Source: Cellvibrionales bacterium UBA1854 (lineage in GTDB: Bacteria; Pseudomonadota; Gammaproteobacteria; Pseudomonadales; Porticoccaceae). Taken from it: a stretch of 19,454 nt of DNA. The notes below the pieces were generated by a model. That model ran no database searches and was not told the origin of the DNA. It was given only the letters and a program-made list of their open reading frames with translations. This document shows positions 7,364 to 14,430 of this stretch, piece by piece. How positions within the stretch are numbered: the first letter of the stretch is position 1; each line of letters opens with the position of its first letter. The translations under genes were made by a program, and so were the position numbers. The DNA is taken from assembly GCA_002338445.1 (NCBI GenBank), contig DDII01000060.1, positions 10,430-29,883 on the forward strand, in the 5' to 3' direction.

Positions 7364-8723
7364 GGAATCAGTAATAGATAGTCTTAACGCAGTTATTTGG
7401 GGACCATTGATGCTGGGGCTCATTCTGGGCACTGGGTTATATTTAACCATAGGTCTCAAAGGGGTTTCGCTCACCCGTATTCCACACGCATTCGGATTAT
7501 TGATTCGCGGCAGAAATGGAGATGGAGAAGGCGAGATTAGTCCTTTCAACGCTCTCATGACAGCATTATCCTCAACCATTGGCACTGGTAATATTGCCGG
7601 GGTGGCCACTGCGGTGGGTATTGGCGGTCCTGGCGCCTTATTTTGGATGTGGTGTGCTGCTGTGCTCGGAATTGCGACGAAATATGCAGAGGCAGTTTTA
7701 GCTGTAAAGTATCGTGAAACGGATCCAACCGGCAAAAAGGTTGGAGGACCGATGTACTACATAAAAAACGGATTGAGCGCAAAATGGCAATTTTTAGGTA
7801 TTCTGTTTGCTGTGTTTGGAGCTTTTGCGGGCTTCGGTCTGGCCAACACAGTACAATCGAATACGGTATCACAAGCGTTGATGTCGACCTATTCCGTACC
7901 AACCATTGTAAGTGGAGTGATAATGTCATCCTTGGTTGCTTTAGTTTTGCTGGGAGGATTAAAACGAATAGCCGAAGTAGCCGGACGACTGGTGCCACTT
8001 ATGGCAATATTGTACTTAGGTTGTACCACACTAATTTTGCTGATGAATTTTTCGGAAATACCGGGAGCTTTTATTTTAATAATTGATAGTGCATTTAATG
8101 GAGTAGCCGCTGGCGGCGGTTTTGCTGGATCAACACTTATCTTAGCCCTGAGGATGGGTGTGGCAAGAGGTATATTTTCTAACGAAGCTGGTCTCGGTTC
8201 TGCTCCAATTGCACATGCGGCAGCGGTAACAAATGATCCAGTAAAGCAGGGTAGCATTGCAATGCTCGGTACGTTTATAGATACCCTGATAATTTGCACT
8301 ATGACGGGATTGGTATTAGTGGTGAGTGGTGCGTGGAAGGGTGAGGCCGCTGGAGCGGCTATGACACTAATGGCTTTTGATGCAAATTTGCCTTTCGGCG
8401 AATCTCTACTCACTGTATGTATAGTGCTATTTGCCTTTACCTCTATGCTTGGCTGGAGTTACTACGGAGAGCGATGTGCAGAATTTCTTGTAGGGCCTAA
8501 GATTATTGCTCCTTTCCGTGTGCTCTGGGTTATTGGTATTTTTTTGGGTACTCAGTTAAGTCTCGGTATGGTGTGGAAAATTTCGGATCTTCTGAACGGA
8601 TTGATGGCTTTTCCGAATCTTATTGCACTAATTTTGCTTTCCCCGGTGGTGTTTAAGCTTACTAGAGAGCACGGAAGAGAAGAATTTACAACAGTAGTGA
8701 AAGAGTCTGAAAAGTCAGCATGA
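7362..8723 (+). CDS. Sodium:alanine/glycine symporter (AGCS family)
   Basis: This inner-membrane carrier takes up alanine or glycine with sodium. The 453 residues are mostly hydrophobic, with about eleven membrane segments. Family signatures are clear: ISPFNALMTALSSTIGTGN followed by IAGVATAV (about 59-84), GGPGALFWMWCAAVLGIATKYAE, GGPMYYIKNGL, and FSNEAGLGSAPIAHAAA in the middle. The ATG at 7362 gives the normal family N-terminus (MESVIDSLNAVIWGP), but it has no ribosome binding site and falls in a small hairpin. The next ATG would cut off the first membrane segment. Glycine riboswitches often precede such genes, but I see no aptamer in the leader. The stop codon overlaps the GAGGG that probably serves the next gene. 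Confidence 0.93.
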   Translation: MESVIDSLNAVIWGPLMLGLILGTGLYLTIGLKGVSLTRIPHAFGLLIRGRNGDGEGEISPFNALMTALSSTIGTGNIAGVATAVGIGGPGALFWMWCAAVLGIATKYAEAVLAVKYRETDPTGKKVGGPMYYIKNGLSAKWQFLGILFAVFGAFAGFGLANTVQSNTVSQALMSTYSVPTIVSGVIMSSLVALVLLGGLKRIAEVAGRLVPLMAILYLGCTTLILLMNFSEIPGAFILIIDSAFNGVAAGGGFAGSTLILALRMGVARGIFSNEAGLGSAPIAHAAAVTNDPVKQGSIAMLGTFIDTLIICTMTGLVLVVSGAWKGEAAGAAMTLMAFDANLPFGESLLTVCIVLFAFTSMLGWSYYGERCAEFLVGPKIIAPFRVLWVIGIFLGTQLSLGMVWKISDLLNGLMAFPNLIALILLSPVVFKLTREHGREEFTTVVKESEKSA

Positions 8724-8738
8724 GGGTTGCTGTTATAT

Positions 8739-9635
8739 ATGCCCGACGATTCTAACCTTGTCATAGCAATCTCCTCTACAGCACTGTTTGACATGCGAGA
8801 CAGTCATGAAGTGTTTGAAAAGGAGGGTGTCGATGGTTTTGCGGAATACCAACGACGAAATGAGCAGGTCGTTTTAGCTCCCGGGGATGCGTTCCCCCTG
8901 GTAAATAAATTGCTGCGTCTGAACGAAAGATTAGTTGGTAAACCTCAAGTAGAAATCATCCTTTTATCACGCAATTCTGCTGATACAGGACTACGAGTTT
9001 TTAACTCCATAGCCCATTATGGATTAAAGATATCAAGAGCCGCTTTTTCAGGTGGCAATTCTCCATATCGGTATGTAAAGGCGTTTGCTTGTCATCTTTT
9101 TTTGTCTACAAATCATGAGGATGTAAGAAATGCACTTAATAGTGGCATCGCCGCTGCTACCCTCCTGCCATCGATAAAATCATGTAATGAGTCAGATCAG
9201 CTTCGCTTTGCTTTTGATGGAGATGCTGTGCTTTTTTCCGATGCCTCAGAGAGAATATATAAAGAACATGGTCTCGAAGCTTTTACCGAGAATGAGGCGC
9301 GAAGCGCCAATCTGCCAATGGATCCTGGACCATTTAAAAGCTTTTTAGAGGCACTACATCGCTTGCAATCACAGTTTAAATCCGAGGATTGTCCGATTAG
9401 GACAGCACTTGTAACGGCGCGATCTGCGCCATCACATGAGCGAGTAATATTAACGTTACGAGAGTGGAACATACGGATTGATGAGAGCTTGTTTTTGGGT
9501 GGCTTAGACAAAATTGAGTTTTTAAGGTCGTTCGGAGCAGATGTGTTTTTTGATGATCAAAAAATCAACTGTGTTCCAGCAAGTAGATATTTATCAACAG
9601 GGCATGTTCCCCACGGAGTCTCGAACGAAAATTAA
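8739..9635 (+). CDS. Cytosolic 5'-nucleotidase (cN-I family)
   Basis: This protein belongs to the 5'-nucleotidase family related to cytosolic nucleotidase I, which dephosphorylates nucleoside monophosphates. The HAD-type nucleophile motif appears as FAFDGDAVLFSD (about 157-168). It is followed by the family block RTALVTARSAPSHERVILTL, then by FLGGLDKIEFLRSFGADVFFDDQ, where the closing acidic motif lies. The N-terminal VIAISSTALFDM is also typical. Length is 298 residues from the ATG at 8739. A TTG at 8727 is in frame, but the GAGGG at 8722-8726 directly abuts it; that same GAGGG is 12 bases from the ATG, rather far, so the start is not certain. It lies 15 bases after the symporter gene and is probably co-transcribed. 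A hairpin follows. Confidence 0.92.
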   Translation: MPDDSNLVIAISSTALFDMRDSHEVFEKEGVDGFAEYQRRNEQVVLAPGDAFPLVNKLLRLNERLVGKPQVEIILLSRNSADTGLRVFNSIAHYGLKISRAAFSGGNSPYRYVKAFACHLFLSTNHEDVRNALNSGIAAATLLPSIKSCNESDQLRFAFDGDAVLFSDASERIYKEHGLEAFTENEARSANLPMDPGPFKSFLEALHRLQSQFKSEDCPIRTALVTARSAPSHERVILTLREWNIRIDESLFLGGLDKIEFLRSFGADVFFDDQKINCVPASRYLSTGHVPHGVSNEN

Positions 9636-9640
9636 TTAAT

Positions 9641-9670
9641 GCCACCCTACTTTTTTTAGAAAAGGGTGGC
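9641..9670 (+). terminator. Hairpin after the 5'-nucleotidase gene
   Basis: GCCACCCT (9641-9648) pairs perfectly with AGGGTGGC (9663-9670). The 14-base loop holds seven T residues, and the sequence after the stem (TATTATATTA) is AT-rich but not a T run. It most likely ends the symporter-nucleotidase transcript, although the poor T tail makes it an unusual terminator. Confidence 0.6.
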
Positions 9671-9723
9671 TATTATATTACGGTATAAAATCTTTAAATG
9701 AGTAATAGACTAAAAACTCTTTC

Positions 9724-9737
9724 GTTCGATTTCGAAC
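9724..9737 (+). promoter_or_regulatory. Short inverted repeat upstream of thrH
   Basis: GTTCGA (9724-9729) and TCGAAC (9732-9737) form perfect six-base arms around TT. A TATAAA at 9684-9689 lies upstream, without a convincing -35 element. The repeat could be an operator in the thrH leader, but nothing in the sequence ties it to a regulator. Confidence 0.3.
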
Positions 9738-9817
9738 ACCCATAGTTAGGAGCATAATTTCCGTAGTAAAGGAAAAATTGAGGAGAGTTTTTAACTGTCA
9801 TATTGGAGTATATTTGA

Positions 9818-10435
9818 GTGGAGATTGCCTGTTTAGACTTGGAGGGGGTTCTTGTTCCAGAGATTTGGATCGCTTTTGCAAATAAAACTGGAATAAAAGA
9901 GCTCGCTAAAACCACCCGAGATGTCAAAGATTATGATGTTCTCATGCGATACCGCTTAAATTTGTTGAGTGAGCATAATCTAACTTTATCGCAGATAAAG
10001 GAGGTAATTGAGACACTTGAGCCGTTGGAGGGGGCAGGGGACTTCATCGATTGGTTACGGGAACGATTTCAGTTGGTCATATTGTCGGATACTTTTTACG
10101 AGTTTGCGCAGCCTCTAATGAAAAAACTTGGGTACCCGACTTTGTTCTGTCATACCCTAATTTCGGATAAATTTGGCATAATCTCTGACTACAAGCTGCG
10201 TCAGGCAGATCATAAGCGTCATGCTGTACTTAGCCTCAAGAGCTTATACTACAGAACAATTGCAGCTGGAGACTCATATAATGATATCTCAATGTTAAAT
10301 GAGGCAGACTCTGGTATTTTGTTTAGCGCTCCAGATAATGTAAAAATAGATTTTCCAAAATTTCCAACAGCAAAGACATATGCAGAGCTTAAAAAAGAAT
10401 TTCTTAAAGCGAGCAACCGGGAACTTCTCGGTTAA
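9818..10435 (+). CDS. thrH: ThrH: phosphoserine phosphatase / homoserine phosphotransferase
   Basis: ThrH is a HAD-superfamily enzyme, known from Pseudomonas, that dephosphorylates phosphoserine and can move the phosphate to homoserine, linking serine and threonine synthesis. The hallmark is the first motif DLEG, with Asp7 as nucleophile and Glu9 where other HAD phosphatases have Asp. Motif II is ILSDTFYEF, and the last motif is AAGDSYNDISML. The start is GTG: GGAG (9805-9808) lies nine bases before it, and MEIACLDLEGVLVPEIWIAF matches the family's usual N-terminus exactly. Length (205 residues) is normal. It is followed after 40 bases by a TetR-family gene on the same strand. Confidence 0.94.
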   Translation: MEIACLDLEGVLVPEIWIAFANKTGIKELAKTTRDVKDYDVLMRYRLNLLSEHNLTLSQIKEVIETLEPLEGAGDFIDWLRERFQLVILSDTFYEFAQPLMKKLGYPTLFCHTLISDKFGIISDYKLRQADHKRHAVLSLKSLYYRTIAAGDSYNDISMLNEADSGILFSAPDNVKIDFPKFPTAKTYAELKKEFLKASNRELLG

Positions 10436-10442
10436 CATTGGT

Positions 10443-10474
10443 GGATGACAGGACGAAGAGGAGACATCTCATCC
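10443..10474 (+). promoter_or_regulatory. Possible hairpin around the ribosome binding site of the TetR gene
   Basis: GGATGA (10443-10448) can pair with TCATCC (10469-10474), placing the AGAGGAG ribosome binding site (10457-10463) in the loop. Alternatively GAGA (10461-10464) could pair with TCTC (10467-10470) over a CA loop, which is sterically poor. The TTG start at 10476 follows immediately. The first fold would also shorten the rather long 12-base distance from ribosome binding site to start. Confidence 0.25.
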
Positions 10475-10475
10475 T

Positions 10476-11135
10476 TTGAAAAAAATATATAACAATAGTA
10501 CTCGTCAGATTCGATACAAGAAAAAGCTTTTTAAGGCGAGAGAAAACAAGATTCTTGATGCTACCAGGGCTCTCCTCATTAATAGCCTTAACGAGACAGT
10601 GACCGTTTCCAAGATTGCCCTCTATTCAAAAATTGGGAAGGGCACGATATACAAGCATTTTATAACAAAAAATGAAATTTTGGCTAGAATCATTATTGAC
10701 CATGAGAAAGAACTAGGCAAAAAGCTCAGTATGGGGATAAAGCGTACTGATGAGGGTCAGCCGCACGCAGCCTCTAGAGCCTATTTTGAGCATCGTCTTG
10801 CAGAGCCTGAGTTTGATAGCTTAGTACAGAAACTGGAAAAAGAACTTATCGGCATTGATGATCTTGCGCCCCAGTTTGAGGAGCTTCACACAATCCGTAA
10901 GGAAAACCAAATAACTCTTAACAGTATTTTTAAGGAAAACCTGACTAAATCGGAAGGCCGAGCTGAGGTATGCTTGGACTATCATCATTTTGCGTGTTGG
11001 GCCCTCGCACAGGGAGCAATCGAGCTTTATCTAAACAAATCTCATTATCAGGTTGACACGGAACACTTGGTAAATTTTATCATTAAAATAGATTCAACGT
11101 TCGGGATAAGTAACAAATACAGAGGAGCATCATAA
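10476..11135 (+). CDS. TetR/AcrR-family transcriptional regulator
   Basis: This DNA-binding repressor-type protein has 219 residues. The N-terminal helix-turn-helix domain spans about 20-68, with the recognition part VTVSKIALYSKIGKGTIYKHF and then TKNEILARII, a classic TetR signature. The basic stretch before it (RYKKKLFKARENK) is typical. The C-terminal ligand domain is divergent and its effector cannot be read. The only workable start is TTG at 10476: the frame is closed by TGA at 10446, and AGAGGAG lies 12 bases before the TTG. DUF1285 follows directly. In pseudomonads a TetR gene next to DUF1285 lies near the ETF genes, so control of fatty acid or amino acid oxidation is a reasonable guess, no more. 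Confidence 0.88.
   Translation: MKKIYNNSTRQIRYKKKLFKARENKILDATRALLINSLNETVTVSKIALYSKIGKGTIYKHFITKNEILARIIIDHEKELGKKLSMGIKRTDEGQPHAASRAYFEHRLAEPEFDSLVQKLEKELIGIDDLAPQFEELHTIRKENQITLNSIFKENLTKSEGRAEVCLDYHHFACWALAQGAIELYLNKSHYQVDTEHLVNFIIKIDSTFGISNKYRGAS
11121..11127 (+). promoter_or_regulatory. Ribosome binding site supporting an ATT start for DUF1285
   Basis: AGAGGAG lies inside the last codons of the TetR gene and nine bases before ATT (11137-11139). The frame from that ATT runs without a stop into DUF1285. No ATG, GTG or TTG in that frame lies between the upstream stop (11107) and the GTG at 11224, which has no such site nearby. Confidence 0.6.
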
Positions 11136-11136
11136 A

Positions 11137-11706
11137 ATTAGTAAGAAAAGTATAATTCTTGAAAAAAAACTGTCCGACCAAGTTTCTTTAATATCTTCCC
11201 CTAAGAAATCTTTCTTACCCCCAGTGCATAGTTGGAATACACCTCTGAGTGGAGATATCGACATTAACATCGATCGAGAGGGAATCTGGAGACACGAGGA
11301 GGACCTGATAAAAAGACAGAGTTTAATTGCGTTTTTTAGTTCACTTCTCCGGCGGGACGGCGACGATTATTTTCTCATAACGCCCGAAGAAAAATGGCGT
11401 ATTTCAGTCGACATTGCCCCTTTCTTCATTGTTTCCGCAGAGCTCGTTTATCACGCAGAGCAAGGCGCTGTCCGAATGACTACACGTACTGGGGAATCTT
11501 TCCTTGTCGGGCGAAATAATCCACTTTGGCTGGAAAAAATTTCGGGTGAACCTAACCCAATACCACTTGTAACCGTCAGAGATAATATGCCGGGTATTAT
11601 AAGCAGGCCGGTTTATTACGATCTGATCTCCTGGGCAACCATTACCTCTGACGCCTCAGTTACCATACAGAGTTTAGGGCAGGTCTTCGATATTGGAACT
11701 TTTTGA
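11137..11706 (+). CDS. DUF1285 family protein, probable ATT start
   Basis: The protein matches the DUF1285 family by PPVHSWNTPLSGDIDINI, the following WRHEEDLIKRQSLIAFFSSLLRR, and YFLITPEEKWRISVDIAPF. The family has known crystal structures but no assigned function. The first conventional start, GTG at 11224, falls on the valine of the conserved PPVHxWN motif, so it would remove the prolines and the usual short leader. The frame is open further up to ATT at 11137, preceded by AGAGGAG at nine bases; this gives 189 residues and a 29-residue leader, close to what I recall for pseudomonad homologues. ATT is a rare but known bacterial start (infC, pcnB). Alternatives are a mutated or misread ATG, or a shortened protein from 11224. 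It lies one base after the TetR stop. Confidence 0.8.
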   Translation: MSKKSIILEKKLSDQVSLISSPKKSFLPPVHSWNTPLSGDIDINIDREGIWRHEEDLIKRQSLIAFFSSLLRRDGDDYFLITPEEKWRISVDIAPFFIVSAELVYHAEQGAVRMTTRTGESFLVGRNNPLWLEKISGEPNPIPLVTVRDNMPGIISRPVYYDLISWATITSDASVTIQSLGQVFDIGTF

Positions 11707-11726
11707 CATAAAATAACAAAATCTCT

Positions 11727-13370
11727 CTACATACTAGAGTAGTTAGGCCCACCTGCACCCTCTGGGACCGTCCAATCGATATTCTGACTTGGCTCTTTAA
11801 TATCGCATGTTTTACAATGCACGCAGTTCTGGGCGTTAATCTGGAAAGATTTTAGCCCCTCCGAATCAGTCAAAACCTCATAAACTCCAGCAGGGCAGTA
11901 GCGCTGCGCCGGCTCATCATATATAGGTACATTTAAGGTTATTGGCAGGTTTTTATCTTTTAATTTGAGATGACAAGGCTGGTTTTCTTCATGATTGGTG
12001 TTTGATAAATACACAGAGGACGCCTTATCAAAGCTTATCTTATTGTCGGGTGCCGGGTACTTTATCTTTTTACATTCGCTGACAGTTTTTAGTGACGCGT
12101 GGTCTGGCATTCGGTCTCGCAAGGTAAATGGTAGTTTCCCTAGAAACACATTCTGCTCAATCCATATGAACGCTGAGGCCACTACTAAGGGGAACTTGTG
12201 CATCCAACCTGAAAAATTTCTCGACTTGTAAAGTTCATCATAAAGCCAAGATGATTTAAACGCGGATTCGTACGTAGCCAACTCCCCAAGTGCTGAATCA
12301 CCAGTTTTGAAAGCCTCTGCAATACTTTCAGCCGCTAAGATTCCACTTTTCATCGCGGTATGATTTCCCTTAATTTTTACGCTGTTGAGAGTGCCAGCAT
12401 CACAACCTATTAGCATGCCTCCTGAAAAAGTCATTTTTGGAAGAGAATTGAGACCCCCTTTAATGATAGCTCGGGCTCCATAACTGATGCGCTCTCCACC
12501 TTGTATTTGCTTCTTGATTTGTGGATGATGCTTCCAACGTTGGAGTTCTTCAAATGGGCTTAAGTGTGGATTAGAGTAATTCAAGTCAATAATTATACCA
12601 AGATATACCTCAAAATTATCCGCATGATAGAGGAAGGTCCCACCGCCGGTCTTGCTCTCTGTTAGTGGCCATCCCAAACCGTGGACAACCAGACCAGGCT
12701 GATGGTGCTCCGGTAGAACTTTCCAGACTTCTTTGATGCCAATTCCGTAATGTTGAGGATCAGCATTTTTGTCCAATTGGAATTTTTCAATTAACTGCTT
12801 TCCAAGGTTGCCACGACATCCTTCCGCAAAGAGAGTGTATTGCCCGCAGAGCTCCATTCCTTGAGCATAACTTTGTTTTTTAATACCATTTGCATCGACT
12901 CCCATGTCTCCGGTAATAATACCTTTGACTGAGCCATCTTGTTTGTATGAAATTTCCGAGGCTGCTATCCCCGTAAAGATGTCTACCTCAAGTTCTTCAG
13001 CTCGATTAGCGAGCCACCTGCAGACATTGCCCATAGAGACGATAAAATTTCCCGTATTGTGTGTAGGCTTGGGAATCATAAAATTTGGTAAAACAAAAGA
13101 TAATGTACTTGTCAGAAAAAATATAAATTGATCTCTTATTACCCTATTTTTTATTGGCGCATCTAGTTCTTTCCAATTAGGTATCAGTTCGTCTAGTGCC
13201 TTTGTATCAAAGACTGCTCCAGATAAAATGTGAGCGCCAACCTCACTACCTTTTTCAATTACACACACCGTCAATGAGGGGTCTATTTGCTTCAAGCGTA
13301 TTGCAGATGACAACCCTGCAGGTCCTGCCCCCACGACCACCACGTCGTAATCCATGGATTCTCTATCCAC
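11727..13370 (-). CDS. Electron transfer flavoprotein-ubiquinone oxidoreductase
   Basis: ETF-QO is a membrane-associated FAD and 4Fe-4S enzyme that moves electrons from reduced ETF to ubiquinone, linking acyl-CoA and some amino acid dehydrogenases to respiration. The N-terminal FAD motif VVVVGAGPAGLSSAIRLKQ covers about 10-28. The C-terminal iron-sulfur domain has CPAGVYE (Cys492) and CVHCKTCDIK (Cys516, Cys519, Cys522), followed by WTVPEGAGGPNY at the very end. I chose the GTG at 13370 because VDRESMDYDVV aligns with the N-terminus I recall for Pseudomonas (MEREYMEFDVV); the frame is open to a TTG at 13427, and an ATG at 13355 is also possible. From 13370 the length is 547 residues, normal for bacteria. 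It is convergent with DUF1285 and divergent from etfBA, its electron donor. Confidence 0.95.
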   Translation of the reverse strand: MDRESMDYDVVVVGAGPAGLSSAIRLKQIDPSLTVCVIEKGSEVGAHILSGAVFDTKALDELIPNWKELDAPIKNRVIRDQFIFFLTSTLSFVLPNFMIPKPTHNTGNFIVSMGNVCRWLANRAEELEVDIFTGIAASEISYKQDGSVKGIITGDMGVDANGIKKQSYAQGMELCGQYTLFAEGCRGNLGKQLIEKFQLDKNADPQHYGIGIKEVWKVLPEHHQPGLVVHGLGWPLTESKTGGGTFLYHADNFEVYLGIIIDLNYSNPHLSPFEELQRWKHHPQIKKQIQGGERISYGARAIIKGGLNSLPKMTFSGGMLIGCDAGTLNSVKIKGNHTAMKSGILAAESIAEAFKTGDSALGELATYESAFKSSWLYDELYKSRNFSGWMHKFPLVVASAFIWIEQNVFLGKLPFTLRDRMPDHASLKTVSECKKIKYPAPDNKISFDKASSVYLSNTNHEENQPCHLKLKDKNLPITLNVPIYDEPAQRYCPAGVYEVLTDSEGLKSFQINAQNCVHCKTCDIKEPSQNIDWTVPEGAGGPNYSSM

Positions 13371-13680
13371 AATGACACTCACTCTTTTGTCTGTTAGTTT
13401 TCTATAGTTACTCGTACATCCTACCAATGCAATGCCAATTGTTGCTTTGCAAAGTCAAAACAGCACCTTGATTATGATATACTCTACTACGCTTATCTTA
13501 CTATTTTTACGATACTTATGTCTGTTCGGTTGAGTTCCGCTATTATTTGATAATTTTCTCTAATTGATTTTAAACAAAGACATTGGAATAATGCGTGGCG
13601 CTTTGGTCGACTGTCCCTAGTCTATCGTAATAATTATGTGATTTTGGTGAGCGAAGTTAGAGTGAATTTGTGAGGTTTTT
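13371..13680. promoter_or_regulatory. Divergent control region between ETF-QO and etfBA
   Basis: About 310 bases separate the two divergent starts and contain no convincing gene. The stretch is AT-rich and must hold promoters for both directions, but I cannot place either with confidence; TAATAA near 13628 with TTGGTC at 13603 (20-base gap) is a poor candidate for etfB. A perfect 10-base palindrome, CTTTGCAAAG, lies at 13445-13454, about 75 bases upstream of the ETF-QO GTG. GAGG lies a few bases before the etfB ATG. The palindrome could be an operator; I see no PsrA-type GAAAC/GTTTC site. Confidence 0.5.
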
Positions 13681-14430
13681 ATGAGGGTTCTAGTTCCAGT
13701 TAAACGGGTTGTAGATTATAACGTAAAAGTTAGGCCAAAGGCTGACGGCAGTGGCCCTGAAGTTGACAACCTGAAAATGTCCATTAACCCATTTTGCGAA
13801 ATCGCGGTGGAAGAGGCAATTCGACTGAAAGAAAAAGGCATAGTTGAAGAAATTGTAGCGGTCACAGTGGGGCCGCAGCAGGCGCAGGAGCAGCTGAGGA
13901 CAGCACTCGCTCTGGGAGCAGACCGAGCAATTTTAGTGCTTACTGAAATCTTTGTGGAACCGTTGGGAGTTGCGAAGTGCTTAAAAGAGCTTTGTCTCAG
14001 TGAGAAACCCGATCTTATTTTGCTTGGTAAACAAGCAATTGACGGGGACAATAACCAAACTGGGCAAATGCTGGGGGCTTTAACCGGTTTTCCTCAAGGA
14101 ACTTTTGCTTCTGAGCTTACCGTCGAGGGAAATAGTGCCATAGTTAAAAGAGAGGTAGACGGTGGACTTCAAACTGTCTCACTAGAGCTACCAGCCATCG
14201 TGACCAGTGATCTACGTCTAAATGAACCTCGGTATGCTTCACTTCCAAATATTATGAAAGCCAAACGGAAGCCACTTGTAACAGTAACGTCAGAAGAGCT
14301 TGGGGTTGATGTATCGCCTAGAACGGAATTACTTAATGTGAAACTTCCGCCTAAAAGGAAAGCTGGTATGTTGGTGCGTGATGTAAAAGATCTTGTTGAT
14401 AAACTTAAAAATGAAGCGAAGGTGATATAA
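13681..14430 (+). CDS. etfB: Electron transfer flavoprotein beta subunit
   Basis: EtfB is the AMP-binding subunit of the soluble heterodimer that accepts electrons from acyl-CoA dehydrogenases. The 249-residue protein starts MRVLVPVKRVVDYNVKVR and carries NPFCEIAVEEAIRLKEKG. Other family blocks are GKQAIDGDNNQTGQMLGAL and, near the C-terminus, a block from VKREVDGGLQTVSLELPA through LRLNEPRYASLPNIMKAKRKP. The ATG follows GAGG by six bases. The last base of its stop is the first base of the etfA ATG, so the two are translationally coupled and made in equal amounts. ETF-QO, the next acceptor, is transcribed away on the other strand. Confidence 0.97.
   Translation: MRVLVPVKRVVDYNVKVRPKADGSGPEVDNLKMSINPFCEIAVEEAIRLKEKGIVEEIVAVTVGPQQAQEQLRTALALGADRAILVLTEIFVEPLGVAKCLKELCLSEKPDLILLGKQAIDGDNNQTGQMLGALTGFPQGTFASELTVEGNSAIVKREVDGGLQTVSLELPAIVTSDLRLNEPRYASLPNIMKAKRKPLVTVTSEELGVDVSPRTELLNVKLPPKRKAGMLVRDVKDLVDKLKNEAKVI

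Noticed and set aside
7334..8413. Several long open frames on the minus strand opposite the symporter gene
   Set aside because: They follow from the codon bias of the AGCS gene, have no ribosome binding sites and show no recognisable domains.
9698..9745. Fifteen-codon ORF (MSNRLKTLSFDFEHP) upstream of thrH as a leader peptide
   Set aside because: No ribosome binding site, no run of regulatory codons for serine or threonine, and no attenuator hairpin after it.
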